From: Vibrio variabilis
GTDB taxonomy: Bacteria; Pseudomonadota; Gammaproteobacteria; Enterobacterales; Vibrionaceae
Reading direction: 5' to 3'
Assembly (NCBI RefSeq): GCF_003263785.1
Contig: NZ_JYJK01000087.1
Location: forward strand, 62,001 to 126,000
Length of the DNA: 64,000 nucleotides
This document shows, piece by piece, positions 41,329-51,330 of this stretch. The translations under genes were made by a program, and so were the position numbers. The notes under the pieces are model-generated. The model searched no databases and had not been told where the DNA came from. It saw nothing but the letters and a program-made list of their open reading frames with translations. The first letter of the stretch is position 1. The number at the start of each line of letters is the position of its first letter.

Positions 41329-42621
41329 ATGAAGTTTTCGGTAAAGTTATTGTTGTCACTTATCGTTGTGACCCTTGTAGTGATCAGTAGCTATCGACTT
41401 TGGGGTGATCAAAAACGACTGGTCATTACCACAGATCGTTTTGGTTTTTTCGCGACTAATGACCAAGTCTTAAATGGCAAAAGCCAATCGTCATTGACGC
41501 AAACGAAGCAGGGCGTTCAACTGGACTGCACGCTTAAAGAGAGTGAATATCCTTGGCCTTACTGCGGCATCTCGGTACACTTTTATTCCGACCCGGAATT
41601 AGGGTTAGACCTCTCGACTTTCCATACGCTTGAGCTAGATATCGACTACGACATCCCTCCTGACGATGATCGTTCACTTCGAGTCTATTTTCGCAATTAC
41701 AACCCGATTTACTCCAACTCAGAGAATGAATACACCCACAAATACAATGGCGTAACTCTGCAAGCCGATACTGGAAAAATGGTTATCCCGATGCGCAATT
41801 TCCAAGTGATGACTTGGTGGGTGGTGGACAACAAAATCCCTATTGAGCATGCTGCCCCGGAGTTTACTAATATCAACAAGTTTGAGCTCGCTACAGGCTC
41901 AAACTCTGCTTTGGGCGAACACTCGATTAAAATCCACAGTATTACTCTGGTGGGTCGCTATATTGCCGGCGAGACGCTGTTTCTATTTATGCTGGTTGTG
42001 TGGATAGTGGTCGCGACAATTGCCCTCTTGTGGGAGCTACGTAATTATCAGTTGGGTATGGAACGTGAGAAACGCAGAGCCAGTTATTTGTCCCAAGTTA
42101 ATCAGCGACTTGAGAGTGAGAACATCAAATTCTCTGAGTTAGCGCACCGTGATGAGCTAACGGGCATTCGTAATCGTCATGCGGTACGTGCATGGTTGGA
42201 AAGACAGCAGCTACAAACTCAAACTTCGTCAATTGGTGTGCTGTTTATCGATATTGATCACTTTAAACGAATCAATGACACATACGGTCATGGCGTGGGC
42301 GATGATGTGCTGCGCGAGTTTGCGATGGTGCTTTCTGAACTCGTGAGCAGCACAGATAAGGTTGTGCGTTGGGGCGGCGAAGAGTTTGTCGTGTTTTGCC
42401 AGCAAAAATCACAAAGCGAACTGATGAAGATGGCTGAGCAGATACGTCACTATGTCCACGCACATTTATGGGTGCATGGTGATGAGATGAGTTGCAGTAT
42501 CGGAGTGGCGCTAGGACAAAATCAGCAGGTCTATGAGACCATCAATTTTGCCGACGATATGCTTTATGAGGCGAAACAGCAGGGGCGAAATTGCGTTAGA
42601 ACGGTTGAAATCAGCAGTTGA
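41329..42621 (+). CDS. Membrane diguanylate cyclase (GGDEF)
   Basis: 430 residues. A helix near the N-terminus (LLLSLIVVTLVVISS), a periplasmic sensor region of about 190 residues rich in beta strands and aromatic residues, a second helix (LFLFMLVVWIVVATIALLW, about 218-236), a coiled coil, then GGDEF at about 270-425. The active site reads GGEEF with DIDHFKRINDTYGH, so it should make c-di-GMP. The usual RxxD inhibitory site five residues before GGEEF is SSTD here, so product inhibition is probably absent. It is convergent with sanA. Confidence 0.87.
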   Translation: MKFSVKLLLSLIVVTLVVISSYRLWGDQKRLVITTDRFGFFATNDQVLNGKSQSSLTQTKQGVQLDCTLKESEYPWPYCGISVHFYSDPELGLDLSTFHTLELDIDYDIPPDDDRSLRVYFRNYNPIYSNSENEYTHKYNGVTLQADTGKMVIPMRNFQVMTWWVVDNKIPIEHAAPEFTNINKFELATGSNSALGEHSIKIHSITLVGRYIAGETLFLFMLVVWIVVATIALLWELRNYQLGMEREKRRASYLSQVNQRLESENIKFSELAHRDELTGIRNRHAVRAWLERQQLQTQTSSIGVLFIDIDHFKRINDTYGHGVGDDVLREFAMVLSELVSSTDKVVRWGGEEFVVFCQQKSQSELMKMAEQIRHYVHAHLWVHGDEMSCSIGVALGQNQQVYETINFADDMLYEAKQQGRNCVRTVEISS

Positions 42622-42647
42622 TTAGCGTGATCTATATAGGTGAAGCG

Positions 42648-43400
42648 TTATGGCTCTATATCTTGTTCGAGCGGTTCATCAGAGTCTTGGTTTGGAGCGT
42701 TTTCGGCTTCTGCTATTTCTGAACCTATCTTCGAGTCTGTAACTATCGGCTCTTTAGGGCCAAGAAACCGCGGCTGAGTATGCATAACATACAAGTCGAG
42801 CAGCGCTTTGGTTCTTGCAAACACTTCTCGTAATCTTACCGAATACCCTGACTTAGAAACGGGGCCTGCGACCGCGAGGCATTGCGCGTTGATGTCATAG
42901 TACTGAGCAATAAACAAAGCGCGTTCACAGTGGAACTTTTGTGTGATGATCAAAAAGTTATCAGTATCGAAGATCTCTTTGGCGCGAACGATAGAATCTA
43001 GAGTGCGAAATCCGGCGTAATCGAGGTGAATCGCAGGCTCTGGTACACTCGCTCTAAGTAGATCTCGCTTCATCGTCCATGGTTCGTTGTAGGAGCGGTG
43101 GGCGTTGTCACCACTAAGAAGAAAGTGCGACACCTTGCCTTCGTCATAGAGTTCGATGGCTGCATTAATGCGATGAGTGTAGTACTCATTAAGTGTACGG
43201 CCTAGATATTTGCTGGTTCCGAGCACAACAGCCACTTGAACGTTGTCTATCTCAGAAATATCGGTAAACAGTTGGTCTTTGGCACGCCAACTGATCCAGC
43301 GGTCAATAGCGATTACAGCGACAACGACAGCAAGCAAAGCGACAACGAGTAGGCGTGCACCACGTTTCAACAATGAAACTAGCGCACCACGTTGCCACAT
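42648..43400 (-). CDS. sanA: SanA-like envelope protein (ElyC/SanA/YdcF family)
   Basis: About 250 residues with one N-terminal membrane helix (LLVVALLAVVVAVIAIDRWISW) and a periplasmic DUF218 domain (VAVVLGTSKYLGR, LLSGDNAHRSYNEPWTM, DYAGFRTLDSIVRA, FHCERALFIA). E. coli SanA affects envelope permeability to vancomycin. The start is uncertain: ATG 43400 fits the SanA N-terminus, while GTG 43424 overlaps the upstream stop (TAGTG), suggesting coupling. The C-terminal 40 residues are acidic and not conserved. Confidence 0.8.
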   Translation of the reverse strand: MWQRGALVSLLKRGARLLVVALLAVVVAVIAIDRWISWRAKDQLFTDISEIDNVQVAVVLGTSKYLGRTLNEYYTHRINAAIELYDEGKVSHFLLSGDNAHRSYNEPWTMKRDLLRASVPEPAIHLDYAGFRTLDSIVRAKEIFDTDNFLIITQKFHCERALFIAQYYDINAQCLAVAGPVSKSGYSVRLREVFARTKALLDLYVMHTQPRFLGPKEPIVTDSKIGSEIAEAENAPNQDSDEPLEQDIEP

Positions 43401-43423
43401 TTCCTTATCAAATTTCAAGGTCA

Positions 43424-43747
43424 CTAAATCTGTCGATTCCTTTGAGCCCAAATGCCGATACCTATAAAGCTTAAAACCACAATGGAGAACATCAAACCGG
43501 GTTCGATGTTACTGAGTGCATTCTTTAACACTGGTGTGGCTTTAATGATGATCAATCCATAACCAAATGCGTTAAGAAGTATAAAACAGCCTGTTCGAAT
43601 TACGAAATTAGTATCACGTAATGCGTTACGCATCAAACGATTAATGTCGGCGCCGAGCACGACGAGCGTGCAAGCGACTAAAGCGGTAGCGATTTCTAGA
43701 AGATAAGGTGAAATAAACTGTCCGCCGGGCGCAAAGACATCAAACAT
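43424..43747 (-). CDS. DUF3392 small membrane protein
   Basis: 107 residues with about three hydrophobic helices (LLEIATALVACTLVVLGA, CFILLNAFGYGLIII, LMFSIVVLSFIGIGIWA). It matches the DUF3392 family of vibrios and relatives. It lies directly upstream of sanA with the stop next to or overlapping the sanA start, so the pair is likely an operon of inner-membrane proteins. Function unknown. Confidence 0.75.
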   Translation of the reverse strand: MFDVFAPGGQFISPYLLEIATALVACTLVVLGADINRLMRNALRDTNFVIRTGCFILLNAFGYGLIIIKATPVLKNALSNIEPGLMFSIVVLSFIGIGIWAQRNRQI

Positions 43748-43787
43748 AACTAGGTTTCCTTTTCGAGTTCTGAGCGCTCAATTAGAC

Positions 43788-43818
43788 AAAAAAAAGGCTC
43801 TTGATAACAAGAGCCTTT
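43788..43818 (-). terminator. Intrinsic terminator of maeA
   Basis: AAAGGCTCTTG (43793-43803), ATAA loop, CAAGAGCCTTT (43808-43818). On the minus strand it runs into eight Ts. It separates maeA from the DUF3392/sanA operon. Confidence 0.92.
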
Positions 43819-43836
43819 GTGTGACATTGATTCCGG

Positions 43837-45525
43837 TTAGAACGCCGAACGCTTATATTTGCGATACACAGGCTGCCAGAAGTTCTCTTCAATGGCTTTC
43901 AGTAGTGTCTCGTCAGTACATTCTTTCGCAACACCTTGCTCAATCGCCTTCTTAGCAACCGCGTAAGCAATGCGTTTTGAGACCAAGTGGATCTCTTCTA
44001 GAGGTGGCAATAGCTGACCAGAGCCTTTTTGTGCTAGTGGCGAGCATTCAGCAAGTGCACGGCTTGATTCCATCAGCATCTCATCGGTAACGCGAGACGC
44101 CTGAGCCGCCAATACGCCAAGACCGATGCCCGGGAAAATGTAGCTGTTGTTACACTGTGCGATTGGGTAGGTTTTGCCCTCGACAACCACTGGGTCAAAC
44201 GGGCTACCCGTAGCAACCAACGCTTGGCCTTGAGTCCAACGAAGAATGTCGTTAGGCGTCGCTTCAACACGGCTCGTCGGGTTCGATAGAGGGAACACGA
44301 TAGGACGTTCGCAGTGTTGGTGCATCTCTTGGATGATCTCTTTGCTAAACAGACCCGGAGCGCCGGAAACGCCAATAAGAACCGTTGGCTTGGCATTCTT
44401 AATCACATCATGCAATGAGAAACCTGTGTTTTCTGATTCCCAGTTTTGCGTGTGGCTGTGCTTTTGCACCAAACGTTGCTGGAAGTCGAGTAGGTTTGGC
44501 ATGCCTTCTTGCAGCAGACCCCAACGGTCAACCATGAATACTTGTGAACGTGCCTGTTCATCGCTAATACCTTCAGATACCATCTGCGCGACGATAGCTT
44601 CTGCAATACCGCAGCCTGCAGAGCCAGCACCTAGGAAGGTAACGCGCTGCTCAGAGAGTTTGCTTCCCGCAGCTTTACATGCAGCAAGTAGTGAGCCAAC
44701 GGTTACCGCTGCCGTACCTTGAATGTCATCGTTGAAGCAGCAGATACGATCTTTGTAGCGCTCAAGAAGCGGCATCGCATTTTTCTGCGCGAAGTCCTCG
44801 AACTGAACAAGAGCATCAGGCCAGCGACGCTGAACCGCTTGGATAAAGTCTTCAACAAACGCACGGTATTCATCACCCGTAATACGTGGGTGACGCCAAC
44901 CCATGTACATAGGGTCAGCAAGGCGCTGCGGGTTGTTGGTGCCCACATCAAGAACGATAGGTAGTGTGTAAGCCGGGCTAATACCACCACAGGCGGTATA
45001 GAGCGCCAGTTTACCGATAGGAATACCCATACCACCGATACCTTGGTCGCCTAGACCAAGAATACGCTCACCATCCGTCACAACGATAACTTTTACGTTG
45101 TGGTTACGAGCGTTGTTTAGCAGATCGTCAATGCGATCGCGGTTTGGGTAGGAGATGAATAGACCACGACCACGACGATAAATGTTTGAGAAGTTCTCAC
45201 ACGCTGCACCAACGGTTGGTGTATAGATGATTGGCATCATCTCAGTGATGTGGTTTTGAACTAAACGATAGAAAAGGGTTTCGTTCGTGTCTTGGATGTT
45301 ACGCAGGTAAATGTGCTTATCCATATCATTGTCAAAGCTGGTGTACTGCTTGTAAGCACGATCCACTTGCTCTTGAATGGTTTCAGTGGTTTCTGGAAGT
45401 AGGCCTTCTAGGTTGAAGGACATTCTTTCTTCTGATGTGAAAGCACTACCTTTATTAAGCAATGGAGTACTCAGCAGTGCAGGGCCTGCGTAAGGAATAT
45501 AGAGTGGTCGTTTGTTGTTGTTCAT
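43837..45525 (-). CDS. maeA: NAD-dependent malic enzyme
   Basis: It decarboxylates malate to pyruvate with NAD+. 562 residues, the normal length for the SfcA/MaeA type. N-terminal malic domain with [19 protein letters not shown] and [16 protein letters not shown], metal-site segment [13 protein letters not shown] followed by [16 protein letters not shown] motif [15 protein letters not shown]. The ATG at 45525 has AGGT 8 bases upstream and is preferred to 45552. It is divergent from hrpB. Confidence 0.94.
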   Translation of the reverse strand: MNNNKRPLYIPYAGPALLSTPLLNKGSAFTSEERMSFNLEGLLPETTETIQEQVDRAYKQYTSFDNDMDKHIYLRNIQDTNETLFYRLVQNHITEMMPIIYTPTVGAACENFSNIYRRGRGLFISYPNRDRIDDLLNNARNHNVKVIVVTDGERILGLGDQGIGGMGIPIGKLALYTACGGISPAYTLPIVLDVGTNNPQRLADPMYMGWRHPRITGDEYRAFVEDFIQAVQRRWPDALVQFEDFAQKNAMPLLERYKDRICCFNDDIQGTAAVTVGSLLAACKAAGSKLSEQRVTFLGAGSAGCGIAEAIVAQMVSEGISDEQARSQVFMVDRWGLLQEGMPNLLDFQQRLVQKHSHTQNWESENTGFSLHDVIKNAKPTVLIGVSGAPGLFSKEIIQEMHQHCERPIVFPLSNPTSRVEATPNDILRWTQGQALVATGSPFDPVVVEGKTYPIAQCNNSYIFPGIGLGVLAAQASRVTDEMLMESSRALAECSPLAQKGSGQLLPPLEEIHLVSKRIAYAVAKKAIEQGVAKECTDETLLKAIEENFWQPVYRKYKRSAF

Positions 45526-45734
45526 TAGGTTACCTGATATGGGAACAGTCATTCGGGAAGTAGGAACAATAAGGGCGCTAATTTAACACATTTTGGCTGG
45601 GTTAGCGAAGTGCAAATGTTAACTAATTGTAGAATTTATCAAGGAAAAATCCGTTGCTCGGTGCGACTGTCACTGCAACTGTCGCTCGGTTCAGGGTATA
45701 CTCGGCGTAACCATGAGAAACCGCTGACATATCC

Positions 45735-48108
45735 ATGATCTTACCTATCGACGCCATTGAACACGACGTTAAACACGCACTCACTCATTCGCACCTAATT
45801 GTTGAAGCAGAAACTGGCTCGGGCAAGTCAACCAGACTCCCCATTTGGGCGATGGAGCAGGGTAGGGTGCTGGTGGTTGAGCCAAGGCGTATTGCGTGCA
45901 CCTCTTTGGCGGAGTTTGTTGCTGAGTCTCTAGGTGACCGAGTTGGCAAAAAGGTAGGGTATGCGATTAAGTTGGAAAACCGATATTGTGATGAGTCAGA
46001 TATCGTCTTTGTTACCCCGGGTGTTGCGCTACGTTGGTATGCCGACAATCAATTAGCCGATTTTTCTGTGGTCGTGGTGGATGAGTTTCACGAACGCCGC
46101 TGGGATACCGATCTGTTGGTATCTTTACTCAAGCAAAAGCAAAGTCATCGCACCATTATTACCTCAGCAACCATTGAGGGTGAAAAACTGGCGAGCTATT
46201 TCGATGCCAAAAGGCTGGTTGCGAGCGGCCGTGTCTATAATGTCGATATAGTGCATCGCAGAGACGACAGTCGCCAACTTCCAGATAGTCGTCATCTTGA
46301 TAGTCGAATCAAACAAGAACTTGAGCTTCGATTGGATGAAACAAAAGGCGACGTATTGGTATTTCTCCCGGGTAGAAAGGAGATCCAACAAGTACAAAGT
46401 GCACTGACATCATTAGCGGATAATCGTGATTTGATGGTGACCCCGCTTCATGCCTCGGTGAGCGATGAGCAAAGAGCGCGAGCCATGACTGTGCAGTCTA
46501 AACAAAAAGTGGTGCTGGCGACCAATGTTGCTGAAACCTCGCTGACTATTCCCAACATTTCATTAGTCATTGATTCAGGGCTAGAACGTCGCAATGTCCA
46601 GCGCAACGGCCAAACGACGCTCATGCTTACTCACATATCCAAAGACAGCGCAGCGCAGCGTTCAGGTCGTGCTGGGCGTGTCATGAATGGCGTGTGTGTT
46701 CGTCTCTATGGAGAACATGCGGCGCTTGAGGCTGTGACACCACCTGAGTTGCAGCGTGAGTCTATTGTTGAGCCGATGCTCGCTGCTGCGGTGTGCGGCC
46801 ATGACCTCGACGCCTTGTCTTTCATTGACACTATACCGGAAAAATCTTTAGCCAGTGCCAAGGCGCAACTGCTCGAACTCGGGCTATCGACCAGCAGGGC
46901 ATTACAGAACATGGTTTAAAGCTTGCCCCTTTACCTATCGACGCCATCTACGCTGATTTGGTGACCAAAATGCCGACAAGGGCATTGAAAGAGGTGATGA
47001 TAGATCTAACCGCGGCGATTTGTACCACGGGTAGGTTATATCAATTAACTAGTAACGAAGAAGCGTTGGAGCGATTAGACCAAGAAGAAAAGTATGGCTG
47101 TGATGCTGAATTGATGGTTGGTTTGGTTCGTGGGCATCAATATTCTGGGGTAACGGCAGAGCCAGATGCGCTTCGAGAAGCGCAAGGGCTTGCAGAGCAG
47201 ATGCGCGCTGCGTTTGAACTGCCAGCACTGGAAGTCGCTTCTCGCTACGACAGAAATCAGTGGTTGGCGCAGATGATCAAAGCAACTCAAACTTGGTGTT
47301 TGTACGTCGTGAACGCAGACGTGATGCATTTGGCAACGGACATATAGAAGTATTGTTAGGGCGCGCGAGTCGGTTAAAGGAGCAATCCGAAGCAGCGCTT
47401 GTGCTTTCTACCCACTCATTACCGGGTAGAGGTGTAAAGCAAACGATGACCTTAGGAACCTTGATGATACCGGTGGAGCTCAAGTTACTGAGGGAGCAGG
47501 GCGTGGGTGAATGGGTGAATGGTGAGACTGAGCAAACGGAACAAGGATTAGTGAGTCACCAACACCTTGTGTATGCAGGGCGTAGAATCGGTCATCGTAC
47601 TGGTCAGCTAGAAGGCGAGGCGGCGCTTGAAGTAATGAGCAATGCGATAGTGGAAGGAAAGTTGTATCCGGGTCTGGCCGAAAAAATTGGTAAGCAGATG
47701 CAGCACTTTCAGCTCTATTGTGATTTGGGGCTTGCTGACAGCACGAGTGAGAAATCTGTTCAGAGCCCAGAACAAAATTCTGCAACACTTTTAAAACGCT
47801 GGTTCTATCGTCAGCTTGTTGAACTTGGTGTTGAGAGTCAGGACGATCTTGAGCTAATTGAAGCCTCCGACTTTGTGTTTGAAGGCATTCCTGAGTGGGA
47901 GTATCAGGATTTTGCAGATAAATACCCTCTGGAGGTTCAGCTCAGTGGCTTAACGCTTGCCGTGCAATATTTCGGTAAAGGCAAGCTGGTGGAAGTCAGC
48001 TACTCATCGGGCTCTCGTAAAGAGGATCCCAAACGCAAAGAACTGCCCGCATGGTCTGGTTGGAGAGTGAAATACCGTAAGGCAAGTCGAGTACTCGATC
48101 TCCGTTAA
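45735..48108 (+). CDS. hrpB: ATP-dependent RNA helicase HrpB, two frameshifts as read
   Basis: A DEAH-type helicase of about 791 residues after repair. Motif I EAETGSGKSTRLP, motif II VVVDEFHERRWD, motif III ITSATIEG, motif VI AAQRSGRAGRVM, then the HrpB C-terminal domain ending SGWRVKYRKASRVLDLR. Breaks: at A 46886 (one more A gives LELGLIDQQGITEHGLKLAP) and at AAA 47289-47291 (one more A gives IKATQNLVFVRRERRRDAFG). As read it is three pieces. Its cellular role is poorly defined; it is not essential in E. coli. Confidence 0.87.
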
Positions 48109-48338
48109 ATGCTTCACGCTTCAAAATAAAGCGGCCTAAGTTGCCGTTGTTTACAAGTGACGTTACGCAACAGAGTGCTGTTTGCTGAGTGTATGTTCAG
48201 GAGATGTTACAAGGTGGGTTTTTATATCACTTTTGTAGACAATAATTAGCTATAAAAGACCATTTTTATATATCCTATTGCTATATATGCGAGTATGAAT
48301 GATATTGATTAGGTAGCATTCTGCAATCGGGAGTGAAG

Positions 48339-48725
48339 ATGTGTGATGATAAAAAATCGCCAGTGGAGTTTGATTACACCAGTTTTCTCGGCGAATCGTG
48401 CAGTAAAAAATGGACTTTCCTCGAAGCAATTGCTTCGGTGGCTCCTGTGTTTGGTGAAGCTTGGAAAGAGACAACCAAACAAGACAGCGATCCAGACAGT
48501 CGCTTATGGCAAATAGCGTTACAGTCTCTTTCTAGCCGCCGTAGCGATGAATCGAATTTGGTCTCGTTGATCCGTATCGCAAGGGACGAGCATATCGAGC
48601 GCTTGCAAGTGATTATGCCGTACTCGCTAGAGCCGGAGCAAATCAATAAGATACAGAGTAAGGCCAATGCCGTGATCACCACATTGCCAGATGACGATGT
48701 GTTAATAGCGGAAATTCAGGCTTAG
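48339..48725 (+). CDS. Hypothetical cytoplasmic protein
   Basis: 128 residues, acidic, no signal peptide or membrane segment. GGGAG lies 5 bases before the ATG at 48339 (a GTG at 48333 overlaps that site). It contains DPDSRLWQIALQSLSSRR and ends in LPDDDVLIAEIQA. I do not recognise a family. It is followed by a hairpin terminator. Confidence 0.6.
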   Translation: MCDDKKSPVEFDYTSFLGESCSKKWTFLEAIASVAPVFGEAWKETTKQDSDPDSRLWQIALQSLSSRRSDESNLVSLIRIARDEHIERLQVIMPYSLEPEQINKIQSKANAVITTLPDDDVLIAEIQA

Positions 48726-48762
48726 TGAGTTAGACTCTAGTATTTCGCTGGGTACATATCAG

Positions 48763-48793
48763 AAGAGGGGAGCCATTGGCTCCCCTCTTTGCT
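48763..48793. terminator. Terminator between the hypothetical gene and purC
   Basis: A 12-bp stem AAGAGGGGAGCC (48763-48774) with GGCTCCCCTCTT (48778-48789), 3-base loop, then TTTGCTTTTC-type sequence on the plus strand. Confidence 0.85.
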
Positions 48794-48811
48794 TTTCAAT
48801 TCTGATTACAC

Positions 48812-49918
48812 TTAATCGGCGATTAAGTCGTATTCAGCGCGCAGGATATCAATGATCTCCTGCTTTGGATTCTCGCTCAATGTGATTGGGCGTCCAGTAA
48901 TTTTCTCCGCGATACCCGTGTATGTACGAGAAACATCCATCAGTGCTTCGAGTGGCAGCGCGTTGTCTCTTGCCAATGCTTCACGCTCAGGCATGCGCTC
49001 TTTGTTAAGCAGAATGTCTGGATCTGGGAAGTGGTTAAGTAGGAACTGGCGAAAACCTTCTTTTGAGTTTTCTACAATCTTACCTTGTTGGTAAGCTTGG
49101 GTATCCCAAATACGCGATGAATCTGGCGTGCCTACTTCATCCATATAGATCAGCTTTTCTTGGCCTTTGGAGTCAGTCACATAGCCAAACTCAAACTTAG
49201 TATCTACGAACGTTTGGTCAATTGCTTCCAGTGCTTGGCTGATAACACCAAAGCCATCTTTAAGCAATTTTTCATAGCCGTCGATGTCCTTAGCGTTCGA
49301 GAAATTGAATGCTTCGAAGTTATCGCTGATGTTTTGGCGTGTGATGTTCACATCATCCGCTTCAGGTACACCCGGGATCCCGCGCAAAATGCCTTTTGTA
49401 GATGGGGTGATGAGAATGTCTTCCAATTTAGAGTCTTTCTCTAGCCCTTCAGGCAAGGTTATACCGCAGAACTCGCGTTCCCCCTTTTCATACGCACGCC
49501 ACATTGAGCCTGTGATGTATTGACGGCAGATAGCTTCAATCATTACAGGTTTAGCTTTTTGAACGATCCAAACAAATGGGTGCGGAATATCAAGAATATG
49601 GCTGTCAGCTAGACCGTTGTCTTTGAACAGTTGGAACCAGTGGTTAGAGATCGCGTTAAGCGCCGCGCCTTTACCCGGAACGCCACGAAGATCGCCTTCA
49701 CCGTGCCAAATGCAATCAAAAGCAGAAATACGGTCGCTGATAACCATAATGGCCAGCGGCGCATCTTCTGCCACATCGTAGCCTTTTTGTTTGATTAGGC
49801 GGCGGCTATCTTCTTCAGTCAACCAATAGACAGAACGCACTTTGCCACTGTGAACAGGCTTATCGGTGCGGATTGGGAGATCGTCGTTTACGGCTAGAAC
49901 TTGATCAGCAAGACTCAT
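48812..49918 (-). CDS. purC: SAICAR synthetase (phosphoribosylaminoimidazole-succinocarboxamide synthase), long form
   Basis: A purine-synthesis enzyme joining CAIR and aspartate with ATP. 368 residues, the long form found in vibrios rather than the 237-residue E. coli type. It shows [48 protein letters not shown] and [14 protein letters not shown]. The ATG at 49918 has AGGAA upstream; the 26-residue extension upstream looks like leader sequence. A PurR-type palindrome lies about 115 bases upstream. Confidence 0.9.
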   Translation of the reverse strand: MSLADQVLAVNDDLPIRTDKPVHSGKVRSVYWLTEEDSRRLIKQKGYDVAEDAPLAIMVISDRISAFDCIWHGEGDLRGVPGKGAALNAISNHWFQLFKDNGLADSHILDIPHPFVWIVQKAKPVMIEAICRQYITGSMWRAYEKGEREFCGITLPEGLEKDSKLEDILITPSTKGILRGIPGVPEADDVNITRQNISDNFEAFNFSNAKDIDGYEKLLKDGFGVISQALEAIDQTFVDTKFEFGYVTDSKGQEKLIYMDEVGTPDSSRIWDTQAYQQGKIVENSKEGFRQFLLNHFPDPDILLNKERMPEREALARDNALPLEALMDVSRTYTGIAEKITGRPITLSENPKQEIIDILRAEYDLIAD

Positions 49919-50243
49919 GGAGACATTCCTATCTGGTTTACAGTCGCGATACTGGGCGACAACAAGTGGAAGAGTGGAATCACTCATAATTGCCACGCAT
50001 CATACCAGAACTGTTTGATCCTGCCAGAGAAAAAGCAAACGTTTGCGCAATTAGTTATCAAACTAACGTTAATCGATGAAAAAGTGTTCTTTGACACTAG
50101 GGACGCTTCACCGAGGTTAGCGGTAACAAGTGCGTTGCCATAGGACATGATACTGCAAGAGAAGACTGTGCGATTAGCGATAGTCCATCGTCCAGCGCTT
50201 GAAGGGCAGTGAATTTTCAGGTGCTGGACGATGAAGGAACAAA
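49919..50243. promoter_or_regulatory. Upstream region of purC
   Basis: 325 bases. It contains the PurR box (50033-50048) and, near the SulA-like gene, an 11-bp perfect inverted repeat (CATCGTCCAGC 50186-50196, GCTGGACGATG 50223-50233, 26-base loop). No coding frame is convincing. Confidence 0.5.
50033..50048. promoter_or_regulatory. PurR operator upstream of purC
   Basis: AAGCAAACGTTTGCGC matches the PurR consensus ACGCAAACGTTTGCGT, with a perfect 12-bp palindromic core. It predicts repression of purC by PurR with hypoxanthine or guanine. Confidence 0.8.
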
Positions 50244-50645
50244 TTAATGCAGGTATTGCTCGCCAGAGAGGAAAATCACTTCACATTGATGGCCTAGTGC
50301 CAATGCATTCAAAGTCGCTTGCTGTTGAGTAGTGAATGAGCCGTTGGCGATGATGGCGCAGGCATTGCCAGAACGAATCGCTTTCTCTACCACTTGGTAT
50401 TGAGTAAGACTTACCGATGGCTTCATTTGTACCATGTGATTGCCAAGCTTATGGAAATGCAGAACTTGGCTTGTAGAAGGGCGAGGGCATTCTGCTGTTA
50501 ACAAAATCCACTGAGGTCTAGATGTTAATTGCGACAACTTTTCGAGGATCTCATCTTGGATCCCAAGTTGTGCAACTGCACTGTCAAATGAAGTGTATGA
50601 TCGTGAAACATTGTATCTAGACTGCATTGAATTGTTGATTAACAT
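50244..50645 (-). CDS. SulA-like SOS cell-division inhibitor (probable)
   Basis: 133 residues. The core (WILLTAECPRPSTSQVLHF, then MVQMKPSVSLTQYQVVEKAI and SGNACAIIANGSF) resembles the SulA/RecA-fold inhibitor of FtsZ, which blocks division after DNA damage. E. coli SulA is 169, so this is shorter at both ends. AAAGGA lies 9 bases before the ATG at 50645. A near-consensus LexA box is centred about 30 bases upstream, which supports the SOS role independently of sequence likeness. I leave the symbol empty since similarity is moderate. Confidence 0.65.
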   Translation of the reverse strand: MLINNSMQSRYNVSRSYTSFDSAVAQLGIQDEILEKLSQLTSRPQWILLTAECPRPSTSQVLHFHKLGNHMVQMKPSVSLTQYQVVEKAIRSGNACAIIANGSFTTQQQATLNALALGHQCEVIFLSGEQYLH

Positions 50646-50664
50646 AATCCTGTTCCTTTATACA

Positions 50665-50684
50665 TGTTGTATGGATATACAGTA
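50665..50684 (-). promoter_or_regulatory. LexA (SOS) box
   Basis: On the minus strand TACTGTATATCCATACAACA, against the consensus TACTGTATATATATACAGTA: the left half is perfect and the right half reads ACAA instead of ACAG. It is 20 bases before the start codon of the SulA-like gene. Confidence 0.75.
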
Positions 50685-50944
50685 GTTTTTAGTAGGGGAA
50701 AGATCAAGCACTTTTTGAGCGTTAATTCTTCATTTAATCTTAAGGTTATGTTTTTATTGATATTTATTTTCTAATGGAATGGCATGTTTGGTAAAGGATT
50801 CCCGTTATACAGTACTAACCATAAAAAACTACTGTATAAACGACCTGTACAAAAGCACGGTGCACATGATTAGAAGGGCATTGAAGTTAGGAAAAGAAAG
50901 CTGACGAGAGCCTTTGAGCGCGAATTATTTGAGAGGCGGAAACT

Positions 50945-50968
50945 AAAACGCCTCTGAGGGCAGAGGCG
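50945..50968 (-). terminator. Terminator of the small CxxC gene
   Basis: CGCCTCTG (50949-50956), 4-base loop, CAGAGGCG (50961-50968); on the minus strand followed by TTTTAGTTT. It lies 9 bases past the gene. Confidence 0.75.
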
Positions 50969-50976
50969 CATTGCGG

Positions 50977-51165
50977 TTATTGCTGAGCGTTAGCTCGATT
51001 TCTAAATTCGATTTCTGCTTGATTGAACTGTCTGACGTCCATGATGGCGAAACTCAAACACTTTTCACATGAATGATGGTGTTTACCATCAATGTACTCG
51101 TGTTTGGTGACAAAACTCGGTGCATGGCACCAATCGCAAATATCTTGTTTGGTGAATGTATACAT
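50977..51165 (-). CDS. Small CxxC-CxxC zinc-ribbon-like protein
   Basis: 62 residues: CDWC near residue 11 and CEKC near residue 33, separated by a His-rich stretch (HEYIDGKHHHSCEKC), so a single structural zinc is likely. GGGGAG lies 6 bases before the ATG and a terminator follows, which supports a real gene. No named family recognised. Confidence 0.65.
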   Translation of the reverse strand: MYTFTKQDICDWCHAPSFVTKHEYIDGKHHHSCEKCLSFAIMDVRQFNQAEIEFRNRANAQQ

Positions 51166-51330
51166 GTTTACTCCCCACCCTTATATGTACGTTGGTACGG
51201 TGTTGTACTCGGCACGGGTGTTATTTTCGGGGCTTATTATGACACAAAAACAAGGCTTTTGTTAAATAATTGTTTCAAAAAATGACGACTTGGGTCGTTT
51301 TGGTTATATTTTGGTCACTTTTTAATAGCT

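Larger units (their letters stand above)
50646..50976. promoter_or_regulatory. 331-base region upstream of the SulA-like gene
   Basis: It holds the LexA box (50665-50684) and the terminator of the small CxxC gene (50949-50968). A second ACTACTGTATA-type half element occurs near 50830 but lacks the matching right half of a LexA box. Otherwise AT-rich, no gene seen. Confidence 0.5.

Noticed and set aside
50815..50850. A second LexA box near the ACTACTGTATA motif
   Set aside because: The left half fits, but the right half lacks ACAG at the required spacing.
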